Source: Colius striatus (Eukaryota > Chordata > Aves > Coliiformes > Coliidae). From it: a DNA stretch of 64,000 bases. The position numbers and the translations under genes were made by a program. The notes beneath the pieces were generated by a model, which was given only the letters and a program-made list of their open reading frames with translations, made no database searches and was not told the origin of the DNA. Position 1 is the stretch's first letter. Each line of letters opens with the position of its first letter. Of this stretch, positions 38,200 through 50,340 are shown one piece after another. The stretch lies in NCBI RefSeq assembly GCF_028858725.1, contig NC_084766.1, positions 23,910,501 to 23,974,500 on the forward strand, read 5' to 3'.

Positions 38200-41100
38200 T
38201 CTTTATTCCCTAGGAAAGCAGAGGGCTCCTGCAGGCTGCCATAACAGGGGAGCCACCTCCAGGCAAGAGATGCTGTGCACTCTCCCAGCAGCAACACACT
38301 GTCTTCATCTCCCACTGTCCTGTGCCAGACCTGCCTGACGCTACCCACGCCATTGTGTCCACTCAGGTTCTGCCTGTTGACACCTGCATCCAACCCCCTG
38401 GCCTGGCTTATCTGAAAACCACCCCCACGATGCCCATTTTTTGTGAAATATATCACTGCAAATACTTGCTTCAATATTTTTTTTCTCCACTGGCATTGTG
38501 TCATTTAGTTTTGCTCCACAGTTCTTGCAGGGATATATGACTTGGAAATATGTGCCGAAACAAAGCCTCCATGAGAAATATTTTTTTCTGAGAACCAGAC
38601 TCTAGCATCTGGATAAATGCATACATTTCCAAGGTGGGAGCTTGATTTAGAGGCTACCAATACCTGTGTGCAACATTCAGTGCTCAGCATCGGTGTCTCA
38701 TGCAAGGGCGGTGCTGGTCATTGCAGGAAGGGTAGCTGGGTGGGTTTGGATACCAAAGAGCAGTCTGCCCTTGATTTCACAGCCCAGTGAACCCCTGAAA
38801 CTGAGACTGATGCGTTGAGCTCTGTGAGAGCCAACTTGCAGGAGCAGGTAAAGCTGAGGCAATGCAGGATAGGAAATATTAGTGCCAAGGAACCCCTCCT
38901 GCTTGCTTTTATTTGGTGTCTTTTGTGCACAAAGGATATCCAGGCTTCACAAAGCCACCCTGCTGTACAACACAGCCCCATGACTGTAGACGTGCAGAGG
39001 GTAGCAAAACACCTCTTCCTCTGGAAGAGAAGCTGTCATAAATCAAGGTTTACTGCTCATGCAATGAGAAGGTCCCGTGTTGAGGCATCTGCTGGAGGAT
39101 GCTGCTGTGGACACACATACACCACCCTCTTGCCACTCACCCACAGCCTTTCTGGGAGTGCCTTTGCTCCATACCTTGAAAGCTACTGCTGCATGTTGGC
39201 ACTGATGAAGTTAAGAAGCAGGACTTCACCCTTCAGCAGAGCCCAGCACGAGGCTCACTCACCGCTTGCATCCGCAGGCCTGCGTACCACTTGCATCGCA
39301 GAGGGCTTAAGTGGAGCCTAAGTGGACCCTGGGCCTTGTGCTGGCGATGTGCCCAGTGCTGAATTTCAGCTCCGAGCCCAGGCCTGCAGCTCTGATTCAT
39401 GCACATAATCCCGCTGAGGTCAGCAGGTTCCATCCTGCTTCCACTGCAGCCTGTGGGACACTTCACACGAGAGTGGCAGGGTCAGGCTCTGTGTTTGCAT
39501 GTGCTGTAGAAAATGGAACAATTAAGATTAAACCAATTAAATTTTAACAGGTCTGGAAAGCGTTTTATTACATAATAAACAGGAGGGATTAGCTGTGGCG
39601 GGCTTTGCTGTGTGTGTGCAGGTCCCTTGCTGTCTGCAGCACTCGGTGTTCCTCTGGGCTGGGGACCTCCCTGTGCTGCTGCTGTGTCCCGCTGACAAGC
39701 AAACGGGGCTGGGAGCATAGCTGCTCGCTGCCTCCCCTTCCCAAGCAGCACCTTCCCCCGCAGCATTCTGGGTGCAACGCTTTGCTTAGCAGGAGTTAAG
39801 CTTTTTCTAGAAGAAATTTCACAAGTTACTCAGTGGCTGTGTCCAGGGTGTCCTTCAGGGAGAGGGATGCCCTCATGCTCCTGTACAGGCCTGCTGGTGA
39901 GGAGCCATCCGGGCGAGGTGGTGACACATCTCGTCTTGGAAACAGAGCTGATAAGTTCCTCTTGTTTAGGGCATCTGCCCAGCAGCCAGTCTCCACTTCT
40001 CTCCCTGCTTAATCAAGATTCCTCTGGCTGCAACCAGGCCTTGTTCCCATATGGATAAGGCCATCCTGGGCATGACTGCCCCTGGTGCTGGCAAATCTGC
40101 ACCAAAAATGGCACACAGCTGTGGGTTTGCCAGGGTGATTTCAGGGCAATTGGACTGAGAAGGGATGCAAAAAATAGCTTTGTCAGAAGCTATGCTGTGA
40201 CCTCTGCTGAGAATAGGCATGAGTGCATGGGCAGTTGTCTCTGTGGTGGCTCTGCTAGCATTCACTTTTGCATCTCTAGGGGCTGCCATGCTCTCTGAGG
40301 GGCACCCACAGCCAGGGGCTGTTGCACAGCTTCATCTTCTCAGCTGTAACTTGCCAGCAGCCAGCTCAGCAGGGCTATGCACAAATATCCCCCTGCATTA
40401 CAACCACCTGCAGCTGGGAACGAGGGAGGAAGATGGGGGCTGGGGAACCTCATCCTTTCTGTCTCCGGTGGGTATAGGACAAGAGCCTGGCAGGCCCAGC
40501 CAAAAGACACTTTGCATGCTGCTTCCAGAAGCTTTCATGGGCCAGCTCCTGACACCGTGGTGAGTTTTCCTCTGGAAGTTGAATGGTTGTTGCGGGTGGG
40601 GACTGTGGCATGTTCAGGGGAAGTGAAGGCAAACAGCTCCCTGGCTGCCTACTGCTCCTGGAAAGGTTAATGGTGGAGTGTGAGCTCGGTCTGTGCACTT
40701 CTAATAAACACCCATTCTTTCGTTTTACTTTAAAATACTTGTTGTGTTTTGCCATGGCTGCTCGTGTTGCTCCCCCCTGCCATAGCTCCTCACCAGCGGC
40801 CACTGTGTAAATAAGAACAGCCCCTGGGTCTCGACACGCAGTCAGGCAGGTGGGACATACAAAAGCTTCTGTTAATAGTTTACCTCTGAGGCTGCCTAAT
40901 GAATTTTCCTCGTAATTACTGCGCAGAAATTGTTAGTGTATCCTGATGATTCAGAACGTTCTAACAACAACTCTGGACAAAATTATAAACTGTTTTTCTA
41001 TCTTGGAGTGGAGACTTGAGAGAGGATTCCTAATTGTTCTCATCCCCTCAGGGGCCAGAGCTGGATTATCCCACACAGGCTTCGCTGCAGACTTGTTTTT

Positions 41101-43440
41101 AGTCCATCAGTGGGCTCTGTGCCAGACTGAAGGGATGGGGGAGCTAAGTTTTCCAGATTTAAATCCCCCTCCTCCACCCTTCCACTCCACTTACACCTCT
41201 AAGGAAGAGCATGGATTAGAAAGGATTTGACCTCATGGGGCTTTGGTTTGGGTTTGTGAAGATTCATCCTTAAAAGCTTTGCCTTTTTTTTTTTTGTCCC
41301 CATGTAAACCTGACTCCCAGCTTTACGCCGGGAATGGGCAGAAGTGAAGCGTTGTACTGTTTGGAGAGCAGAGATCTCCCATTTCGTTTGAAATACCTGC
41401 CTTTTAATGGTATTTCCTCTTGGAGACAATGGCATAATGTGAAGTAAAAGCAGGTGGGGATGGGTGAGAGCGATATCTGAGGAGCAGGACACAGACAGAG
41501 TTCTCCTGCTGTGGGCTGTGCTTTGGCCATGTGTACAAGAGGCTGGGTGGGCCCAAGGTTCATCCAAAATGTGGCAATACTGTGGAGCGGTGACAGGGCA
41601 ACCTGGGTCTCTTGATATGGCTCCTCACTTGTCCCTGTGATACTGACATCCCAGCGCACCGTGGGCGATCATGGGCACGCACATCATGGGTGTCCCAGCG
41701 TGGCTGGGATGTTCATCCCAGGACCCGTGCTGGTGCTCTCCCCCAGACCCTGTCCTGCACCAGCGATGCCATGTCCGGCCAACAGTCCCAGGGCTCTGGG
41801 GCCATAACGAAGGTGGCTGGGAGTTAGCGTGGAGCCAAGACAGCTCTTCCCTTCCTCATCCCCTGCTTTGCCGGGCAGACAAGAGGCCACACCGCCGGCC
41901 ATGCCCCGTCCCGCTGGAAGTGCTGACGCCTGTCTGGCTCCCGGGACACCCCGCCAGCCCAGTCCCAGGCACGTCCCTCGCACCCGCCAGCGGGCACTGT
42001 GCCGTGTCACGGGGCCGCCCGGTCCCAGGCACCCTTCTCCAAATATGCCTCCCTCCGTGTGCCCGCGGTTCCCCCGCGGCTCGCCCACGTCCGCCCTGCG
42101 CGCCCGCCCTTGCTGACAGTGGGGAAAGTAGGAGCCGTGTCCTTGTGCTGACCTTCGCCTGACCTTCCAGTAACGCTCGAGAAACCCTCGGAAAGGCTTT
42201 CTCATTGTGCAGCTCCAGGGTTTCCAGGGAATTAGTCAGCAGGCTGGAATTGTGCTCTGTGTATGTGACCCCCTCCCGCTTTCCCCCCCCTCCCTGCTCC
42301 TGCCTCTCCCATCTCTGGAGCCCGACCGGTCCAAGAGATATGTTGCCAGGGTGACAGCGAGGTGTGATGGATGGACAGAGAGTGGCTGTGGAGTGGCAGG
42401 GCCGCTGGTCAGTAACCCAGGGCTGTGTTTATAAGAAGGAAGAGGCTGTTTCCTGGAGCTAACATAATGCAGCTCTAAAAAAGGCAGGGGAAATACATCA
42501 TGCGAGGAGAGCGCAGCCCTGGGAGGGGAGGGCCGCTGGGGAGCCCAGCACCAAAGTGAGCCTCCAGGTCAAGGTGCCTTTGACAGGGGGCTTTTTTATA
42601 GGCCATTTGCGTGAGAGTTCGCTGCTGTTTCTCTGCAGCTCTGACAGCGGCTCAAGGCCCAGCCGGGGTTTGGGGAGGGTCTAATCTAAACTCGCTGTTT
42701 TCCAGCCCTTCGCCTGCAGGACCTGCTGATTTATTTGGAAAATAAATAACTGTCGCTGACTATTGTTTCATTGCTGCAGACTGACAGTCCTCCTCCTCCT
42801 CAGCGTGTGTCCCTGCTCTGTCCCACAGCAGACCCTTGGAGGTGTGGGGAAGTGGGGAAAGACCCCGGTACAGAAGGAGCAAGAGGCTGAGTCTGCAGCC
42901 CCCACCTGCCCCTGCCTCGGTAGGCCCCAGGAAGCAATGATGCCTATAGCCATGGGCCCTGCCTGGGGTGGGGACTTGGCACATTGATCACAGTGATGCT
43001 GGTGGTGCCTGGACTCTGAGTTGGGATAGAGGTGACCAGACAGAAAGGTGAGGGGACATGTCACCCTCCTTCCCAAATGCCAGCCATGGCAGTTTTCCTC
43101 CCTTTAGCCTCACCACAGGTGTGCAAGGTCCTTGTGACTGATGCCAGCAGCTTCTCTGCTGTGGGGCTAGAGGCTCTGCAGCCCCACACACCCTCTGCGG
43201 GCTCATCTCTGTGCCTCGTCTCACCTCCAAGCCCTGCAGCCACACTCCCCTTCACATCATCCCTTGCACCAGAGGGTCTGGCCCTGGGACAACTTGCAGC
43301 TCTGGGTGCTGCAGATAGCATTTTCACTCCCCATCCAACAGCATGGAGTTCAGCCCCTGCTGCAGCTCCCAGCACCCTGCACTGCCACTATGTCCTCCAG
43401 ACCGTAACCATCCCAGTTAATTGGGTAGCAATGCCCTAGA
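38200..43440. other. Intergenic region, no recognised gene
   Basis: Single-copy-looking DNA without an exon I recognise. AT-rich islands at about 38390-38600 and 39500-39600 (the latter with several TAAT/ATTA cores and GGATTA) may be conserved non-coding elements. Isolated AATAAA hexamers, e.g. at about 40702, have no gene attached to them that I can see. Confidence 0.45.
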
Positions 43441-44490
43441 AAATAGCCCCCCAATTTTCCCTATTAAAAAAAATCCAATTAAAGCATTTCAGAAAAGAAC
43501 TTCACCAAAAAAAAAGGGGAAAAGCCCAGGCTCATTAGTAGGCTGCAAGTCTCACCATTATCTAGGTAGGTACAAATTGCTTCTACTATGGCTGAAAAAT
43601 TATTGAAACATTCAAAATATTTTCTTCTTTCTTCTATTAATTTTATCCTTACAACCCTTCGATGGCTGGGCAAGTGATATTGCATGGAGGGGTTTTCTTT
43701 TTTTTCTTTCTTTTACAAGAGTGCTGAAGCTTTGAAAAGTGTCAGCATAGGGAAGGAAAGATGAGAAAAGAGAGGAGGAAATGTAGTGCAAATGTCAGGC
43801 GTCCTTCAAGCAGCTTTGGGGCAGAGGAGAAAAAGAAGACAAGGAAAACATGAAAAACGGCGCTTCCAAATTTCAGCTTTCTCCTTTAGGAAAGAGAAGG
43901 AAAAAAAAGTTTCAAGATCTCCCATTGAAAAGTTAAATAAAAATGTTTTCTATAGAATAGTTTTCAATCTATTTTTTTTTGTGTAAGAAAATTTTCAGTG
44001 ATTTTTATACTGAATAAGTTTTAGAATTTCTTTTACACGTTGTTAATAATTCTCCTTTGATATTAATAATTAAAATTCTCAATTTCCACCTTTCCAGCAG
44101 ATACCTGGCTTTGGGCCTGTCCTCACTAGTGTGGGAGCAATTTTTTAAAGTGGAACCTCATTTTTGGCTCGATTTTAGTTTTCCCTTCTTTCTTCATAGG
44201 AATGCTCTGTCTTCAGTATTGTTCATACACCCCTCACTCTAATTCGCACAAACACTGCAGCAGGAACGTATTCCTTAAGGGGTTCAATATTAATCAGCAC
44301 ATTTTTATTTTGGCTTTCTTTTTTTACAGCCCAGGCTGATCACTGTTTAAAAGCCACTTTCTAAATAAGTATTTGATGAGTATTTGTATATTTAATGTTT
44401 GCATTGTTCTAAGTGACTTCTAACGTTAGGTCTCTCTCACTCACTTTCTGTTCGAATTATCACGTTCACACACACTGACATTTGAATTTG
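43440..44490. promoter_or_regulatory. AT-rich island with homeodomain-type motifs (putative regulatory)
   Basis: About 1 kb that is much more AT-rich than its surroundings, with dense TAAT/ATTA cores, notably at 44040-44075 and 44285-44300. Runs such as GAAACATT and AATGTTT at 43600-43950 could instead be an old decayed transposon. No open frame is credible. Confidence 0.3.
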
Positions 44491-46439
44491 TGTTCGGCTC
44501 GGGTTTTGGACAGCTGTATTTGAACAACTTGCAAAAAACCAGTCCCTGTTTTGGAGTTATTTGGTTTTGTATGACATATCCGTCACAGCTGCCAGGGCAG
44601 GGGAAGGCAACCCGCACTTCTGGAAGCCCCTACGCCGGCAACCGGGGGCTGTGCTGCCTTGTCAGGGTCAGCTGGGCTGTGCTGGTCCCTGAGAGCCTGA
44701 ACCCTGCTGTGTGGGTGTTATGGGGCTGCCGAGCTGCAGCCCTCTGAGGTCAGTTGTGAGTGTGGGCTGGTGTGTTTTCAAAAACACTGTTTACTACCAT
44801 TTTCATGAGCAGTCCTCGTTGGATTTGCTTTGACTCCCCACGGCACTCCTGGACACATGCTGCCTGGGGGGAGCAGCAGGACTGCTCCTGGGGGTCAGGG
44901 AGGGGCTCATCTTTCTAACTCTGCAGATTAGGGCCACTCAGCTCCTCTGCAACCCTCCTAGGTGACCATGATATTTCTAAGGGACTTGTCGATGTGCTGC
45001 TGTAAGCTCATTAGCTAATTCCCTTATTACTCAGCATTGACTGAAGCATGTGTATTTGCACTCCAGGCAGACCCCCTTTTCCTTTCTCCTCACCTCTCCT
45101 CACCTCCTCATTACTCCTTTTTCTTCATTTTAGCTAAGAAGCTGGGTTTTTAATGTCCCCTTGGCTCAGTCATTTCGAGTGCATGCCCACCCCTCCCTTA
45201 CTTGTACCAGAGTACCCCCAGCAAGAGGGGTTGCTGCAGGCTGGGACTGGAGCAGGGCAAGACTCTACTTGCTCAGCTTTCCCCTCTGCCAAAGTGGCTT
45301 TTCAGGCCTGTTCACCTTTCCATGTCAATCTTGGAGCCAAGCTGGGCGAATGAGCTGAGGGTTTGCTTTACACTAAACGAGGCACGGGGGAGCTTCCTCG
45401 GCAGGAGGCTGTGGCGTGAAGCCACTGTGGCAGGATGCTGCTCTTTGCAGGGTCGCCTTGCGTTTTGAGAGGATCATCTTGTTTGCTGAGAGATGCTGAG
45501 CCCCTTGCTCCTGACCGCAAACCTGGTGGACATTCATCCAGTGCCTGGGGTCAGAGCCCGCAAGGCCAAGGCTTTCATCCCCAACATGGGGAGCTGTGGA
45601 GACCTTCTTCCCTCACCGCTTGTTCTGGGAGAAGCCCGGTCACAACCCCTGCCTGGGGAAGAGGGACGGAGACAGCATCCCACCCTCTTCCTTCTGGGGG
45701 GCCACACACCACAAAATCCACCTCGTGCTGGCGCTTTCCGGCCCTCTGTGAGAATGTACCGTTTGTGGCTCCTTCATTGACTTTGAAGAATGTCCCTTTA
45801 TTCACAATGTTATTTCCTTTAATCACTGTGAGGTTGCAGGAAATCTTCTTGGAAAATTGTTGCAGATTGGCTGGAATCACTGTACTGTCACAGGGATGGA
45901 AAACTCACTTGAACTTGTTTTTAATTTACCCTAAAAAGTCACTGTCCCCAGAAGGTTCAGATGAATTTGGATAAACATGTGAGTTCCGAGGATTTAGTTG
46001 TTGTTGAGCAGTTTCCCCCCCCCTCATTTTTTTTCCTTCCCAAATGAACCTCTGTGGCTTTCCAAGTTCCTGAGCTTTACTCAAGACCAAGGATACAGAA
46101 CTGAGGGGAAAATGGGCCATTGGCATAAACAGATTGAAGACAGGCAGATGTATCAAGGGATGCAACGTGCGGGTAGAGACAATGCAGTAAGTGACAGCTT
46201 TGGCCATCAGCTAGGAGCTGAGGTAACCAAATTTTCTTCTACTTGAGGATATCTCTACTGGCTGACACCAGGAAAACAAGATGTGCTAAATCTTGACTTT
46301 CGCAGGAGTTTAGTCCCATTTCCATATGAAATTCCTGTGAGCAATGGAGAAGCGTGGTCTGGGTGAATGTGTGGCTACCTCAGTGCATAGCTGTCTGGAA
46401 AACTATGGAAAGAGTAGTTGTCAGTGCTTAACCTTGAGA
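44491..46439. other. Intergenic region, nothing recognised
   Basis: No exon, RNA gene or repeat is recognised. Base composition returns to that of the wider intergenic region. Confidence 0.4.
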
Positions 46440-47250
46440 CAGAGTCTGGTCTGAGTCTAGAGCTAGTCAGTGCTTTCATCAGTGATTTTTCTACCTGCAA
46501 CACCAGTCTGGTAGGGCCTGCAAGAGTGCTTTTCTTGAGAAAATACAGAAAACTGACATAATACTGATGATAAGAACAAATGTAAGGCATTTCTACGTGC
46601 TCTGAAAAATCAACATAGCAAGTGCTACCTGGGGAACAAGTAAAGTTCCTCTGTGGGAAAGTAGCTGGAGGTGACAGTGGGTCCCGCAGGGAGCATAAGC
46701 CAGCAACATCCTGAGTGAGAAGAGCAAAATCAGACTGAGACGTATAAACAAGGTGTTTGTAAGACACCTGACGTGGTACTGCTGCACTTAGAAAGTGTTA
46801 ACCCGAGTGCTGAGTCCCACTTTGGGCCCAGCCCCTCAAGTCGCAGTTCTTGGAGAGAGCCAAGGGAAGAAGGAGATCAGAAATTCAGAAAACATGACAT
46901 ACTGGAGAAGGCTGAAGGACCAGGGTGGCTTAGTATCAAGACGGAAAGACTGTGGGGAAGTAAGATAAAAGTCCTCAAATGCATAAAGCCTTGCTACAAA
47001 GCACGAGATAATGGGCTATTCCTTGTTTTCAGAGTGAGTAGAAGGCGGCATAGGCTCACTCTGCAATGACTGCGGTAAAAAAGATTAAAACTTGTTTTTC
47101 CTGGGAGCTGTCTTCACCACTAGAGGCTTTTTTTAGGAAGGATTTAGACAAAAGCTCTACCAGGAAGGGTTTTCCTCATTCGGGGGCGGGCAGACAGGCT
47201 GGGTGACCTTTCAAGGGCCTTCCAGGCTTATTTTCTATAAGTCTGTGAAT
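46440..47250 (+). repeat. Ancient CR1-family LINE copy, 3' portion
   Basis: About 800 bp in the order of the CR1 reverse-transcriptase end and 3' UTR. Readable landmarks are 'tggaggtgacagtggg' (about 46664), 'aaaacatgaca..ctggagaaggctgaagg' (about 46890), 'aggaaggatttagac' (about 47136) and the tail 'gggtgacctttcaagggcc' with 'attttctataagtctgtga' (47200-47250). It resembles the older CR1/L3-like families of turtles and crocodilians more than young bird CR1, and is heavily diverged. The 5' boundary is uncertain. Confidence 0.8.
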
Positions 47251-50059
47251 ATGGATGCTAAAAAAAGAGAAGATCACTTTGCCTCTAGCCAGTCAATTTG
47301 GGACTGGTCCTTGCCAGGTGTGTTTTGCTTCGGTTGTGAATGTCTTCCAGGTTTCCATCATCCCCATCAGCTTTTTTTGTTATTCACTCCTAAGTGTGGT
47401 TTTTCTGTCTGATGATATTTTTTTTTACCTCATTTCTGTACATTCCTGTGGTCCTGCTTTTCCTGGAATGATTTTGTACCTGTGTGGTCCCTCTCAAGCG
47501 ATGCACAGAGAGACCTCCTCTTCCCCACCCAATGGGCCCTCTGCCTACGCATGGGATCCAAGAGTATCCTGAGGCAGAGCCCACTTTGCTCCCGAGTTTG
47601 CCTAGTGACAGATTCCTGGTGTTGCAAGCTCGCGCCTTGTTCGTGGTTTCGCTCCCATCACAAGGCCCCTGCGAGTCGTCCGTGGGCCGGGTGTTTTTCT
47701 AAAACAGGCCTAGCAACTGTCATCCCCTTCCATCTGTGGCTTTGCAGATGTTGACTGTTCAGTGTTTACGCAGAGGTCGTGCAATGGGAATTTTTCTATG
47801 CACATTAGTAACACCGATGTGTTCCTACTCATGATGTTTAAGGCTGGAGTTAGTCATTAGATCACCTATGCTGATCTCCCTGACTGTTACTCTTGTTAGT
47901 CTTGTTACTCTTTCTAGATCCAAATAACTTGGGGTTTCACTAACGCACCAAAGTATCTGGTCCGGAGGAGCGAGGGAGTTCATGGTTTGGTCTGTCTTAA
48001 TCACTGATAGTTAATCTGCCGGCTAATCAGCATTGCTCAGAAAATATGTGTCGCGTTTCTTATGCAGGTTTGTCTGGCTTTTAATTTCCAGCAATTGGTT
48101 CTTGTTCTGCCTTTTTTGGCTGGAATAAAAACACTTTAGCACGCGGTATTTTCTTACTATGAGAGTACTTGTGCATAGCAGTCAAATTTCTTCAGCTTTT
48201 TTAAGAAGAAAACAGGTTGAGCTTGATTCTGTCACTGTGGGGTGCGTTCTCCTGCCCTTCTGTCTTTTCTGTTGCTGTTTTCTGCATCCTCTCTCATTTC
48301 ACAGAATAATTTTGGCCTCAGGAGCTCTGGAGGTACAGCCCACTGGTCGGGCCTCAATCTGTCAGATTTTGGAAATGTCTGAAGTTGCAGATCCCACAGC
48401 CACGCTGTGCCCCTGTGCCAGCACTCAGTTTTTAACCCGCCGTGTGTCCCCCCCCTGTGCCCCTTCCAGCCCACACCTCCCCAGTCTAACTGCAAGGGTG
48501 CCGTGGAAAATGGTGAAAACAGAGAGTGGAGGAAATCACATCTACAGCTCACTCTTCATCTGCGCTGTTTTAAATGGGGCACCAGGCTAGTCATGGTATC
48601 TCAGAGTTGTCATCCCATCCTCTGTTGTGTAAGACATTGCTTTGTAACTCCCATTTGTTGCGCCCCTTGCTCTGATGCCCAGGACTGCATTTGCAATATG
48701 ATCCCTGCACTGAGCTCACATCCAGCTGCTCACCCCCAGGACCCCAAGCCAACCCAGCTCAGTGCTACAGCCCTACCTTAGCCCCTGCCACCCAGAGGAA
48801 TAGCCCACTTTCTTTGCCAACATATCCAACTTGGCATTTGGCTCGGTCAAATGCCTCAGTTGGGTGACTCCATCCCCTCTATCATGCAACTGAAGCTGGC
48901 AGCAGTGAGTTGGTGCTGACTTTCAGTTTGCCTGTGCCTGTGCTGAGTCCAGGGCTGATTGTTCTTGATATCATTTCAGCAGTACCTACCTGTTGAGAAT
49001 GACTTCTAGAGACCAGTCAGGATGCAGGTAATGGGTGGGCAATAAGCATTAATTAGGACAAATTCTTAACCAGAATGTTGCTTAGAACCTTGCAGATACC
49101 CCACGGTCTGACGCCCACAGCCTCACTGCTCCCTCTTTCCCTTTTTTTTTCAGTCCTTCAGGCAGTTTGAGCCCCTGCTTGAGTCTCACAGACAAACCTC
49201 TTTGTTTCTCATTTTCAAGCAAGGCTTCCTTGGAAGATCCTCTGAAGCCATGGACTAATAATATCTTCACCATATATGGTGCATTTTATCCATGGTCCAT
49301 GTGCGGCCGCAAGCGTGTGTTACCCCGCGTGCTGCATGCAGCCAGCTGCTCGCCAGTGAGCGTGTGTCAGTCAGCCCAGCACGGTCCCATGCTGAGGACA
49401 TTCAAGGCTTGGGAACAAAACCAGGTACATTTTGGCCAGGCATCCACTTTTCCTTCCATGTAACCTCAACTCTGGATGCATTTGGTCTGTGCAGTGAAGA
49501 CGACTGGTAGCACTTAGTGTGCTTTTGTAGTGTAGCGTTTCAAAGGGCCAGTTGCAAGGAGGTGTGCATGCACATTTCCTGCATGTTAAGCCAAAAATCC
49601 TATAGTTGAGAGCACGAGGGAACTGTAGAGTTTCACAAAACATGGCACCTGGATGTTCACAGAAAGCAAATTATTGCCAGAACCTGGGGAATGACATGGA
49701 AGGTGTCAGCACAGCTTTCCTGCTCTTGGCTTCCCTCAGTTTTATTTCCCACTCGTGTTTCTCTGTGACCATCTGGTTGGCATGATCCTGCACTATGCAG
49801 GCCCCAGTGCTATAAGAGACAGTGGTGGGATGTGCCCCAGCTGGGATGGAGGCTCAGATTCAGCCTTACTCTTTGTCTGTGACCTGGAGGTGGCCAAGGT
49901 GTGAGTGACTACCAATGCTGTTGTGACACGTGCCAGGCTAGGGGAGAGCAGGTGTCCTGCTCTGGAGGGCAAGTGTCCCCCTGGGTGTAAGTTGTGCCAT
50001 TAGGGGCACATTTTTGTGCAGGTCAGTCCCCTAAAACCTGCCCAAATGTGCTGGGGGCT
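47251..50059. other. Intergenic region with one doubtful CR1 scrap
   Basis: No exon is recognised. At about 47838-47900 'tcattagatcacctatgctgatctcc' resembles the reverse complement of an old CR1 3' end, but the match is short. The rest is single-copy-looking sequence. Confidence 0.35.
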
Positions 50060-50340
50060 CTCTAATGTCCAGACAGGAGGACAGACCCAGTGTTTCCAGG
50101 TCTCTTCTCATGACATCCGCCAAGTCCCCTTCCTGCACTAATCTTGTCCTTCTATCCAAAACAATTATGGAGGGCTTGTTGTTTTTGGCACAGTCCTTTA
50201 TTTACAAATCTCATCCTGCTTATAGCTCATGGCTTCATTATCCTCTAGATGTTTACAGAGCTCCTTTTCTTAATATTTGTGCCATTATTTTACTAGGGAC
50301 CCGGGTGAGACTTTCCAGACAGTAATTGTCTGGCTCATTC
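50060..50340 (-). repeat. Possible ancient CR1-family fragment
   Basis: The segment around 50284-50345, reading 'ttttactagggacccgggtgag' and then 'cagtaattgtctgg', resembles a stretch seen in old sauropsid CR1 copies in reverse orientation. Divergence is high and the ends are vague. It could be coincidental. Confidence 0.4.

Noticed and set aside
40697-40710. AATAAA hexamer as an mRNA end
   Set aside because: No upstream exon on the same strand, and isolated hexamers are expected by chance in a window this size.
47838-47900. Possible reverse CR1 3' end
   Set aside because: Only about 30 bp resemble the family, without the flanking parts; too weak to list as a repeat.
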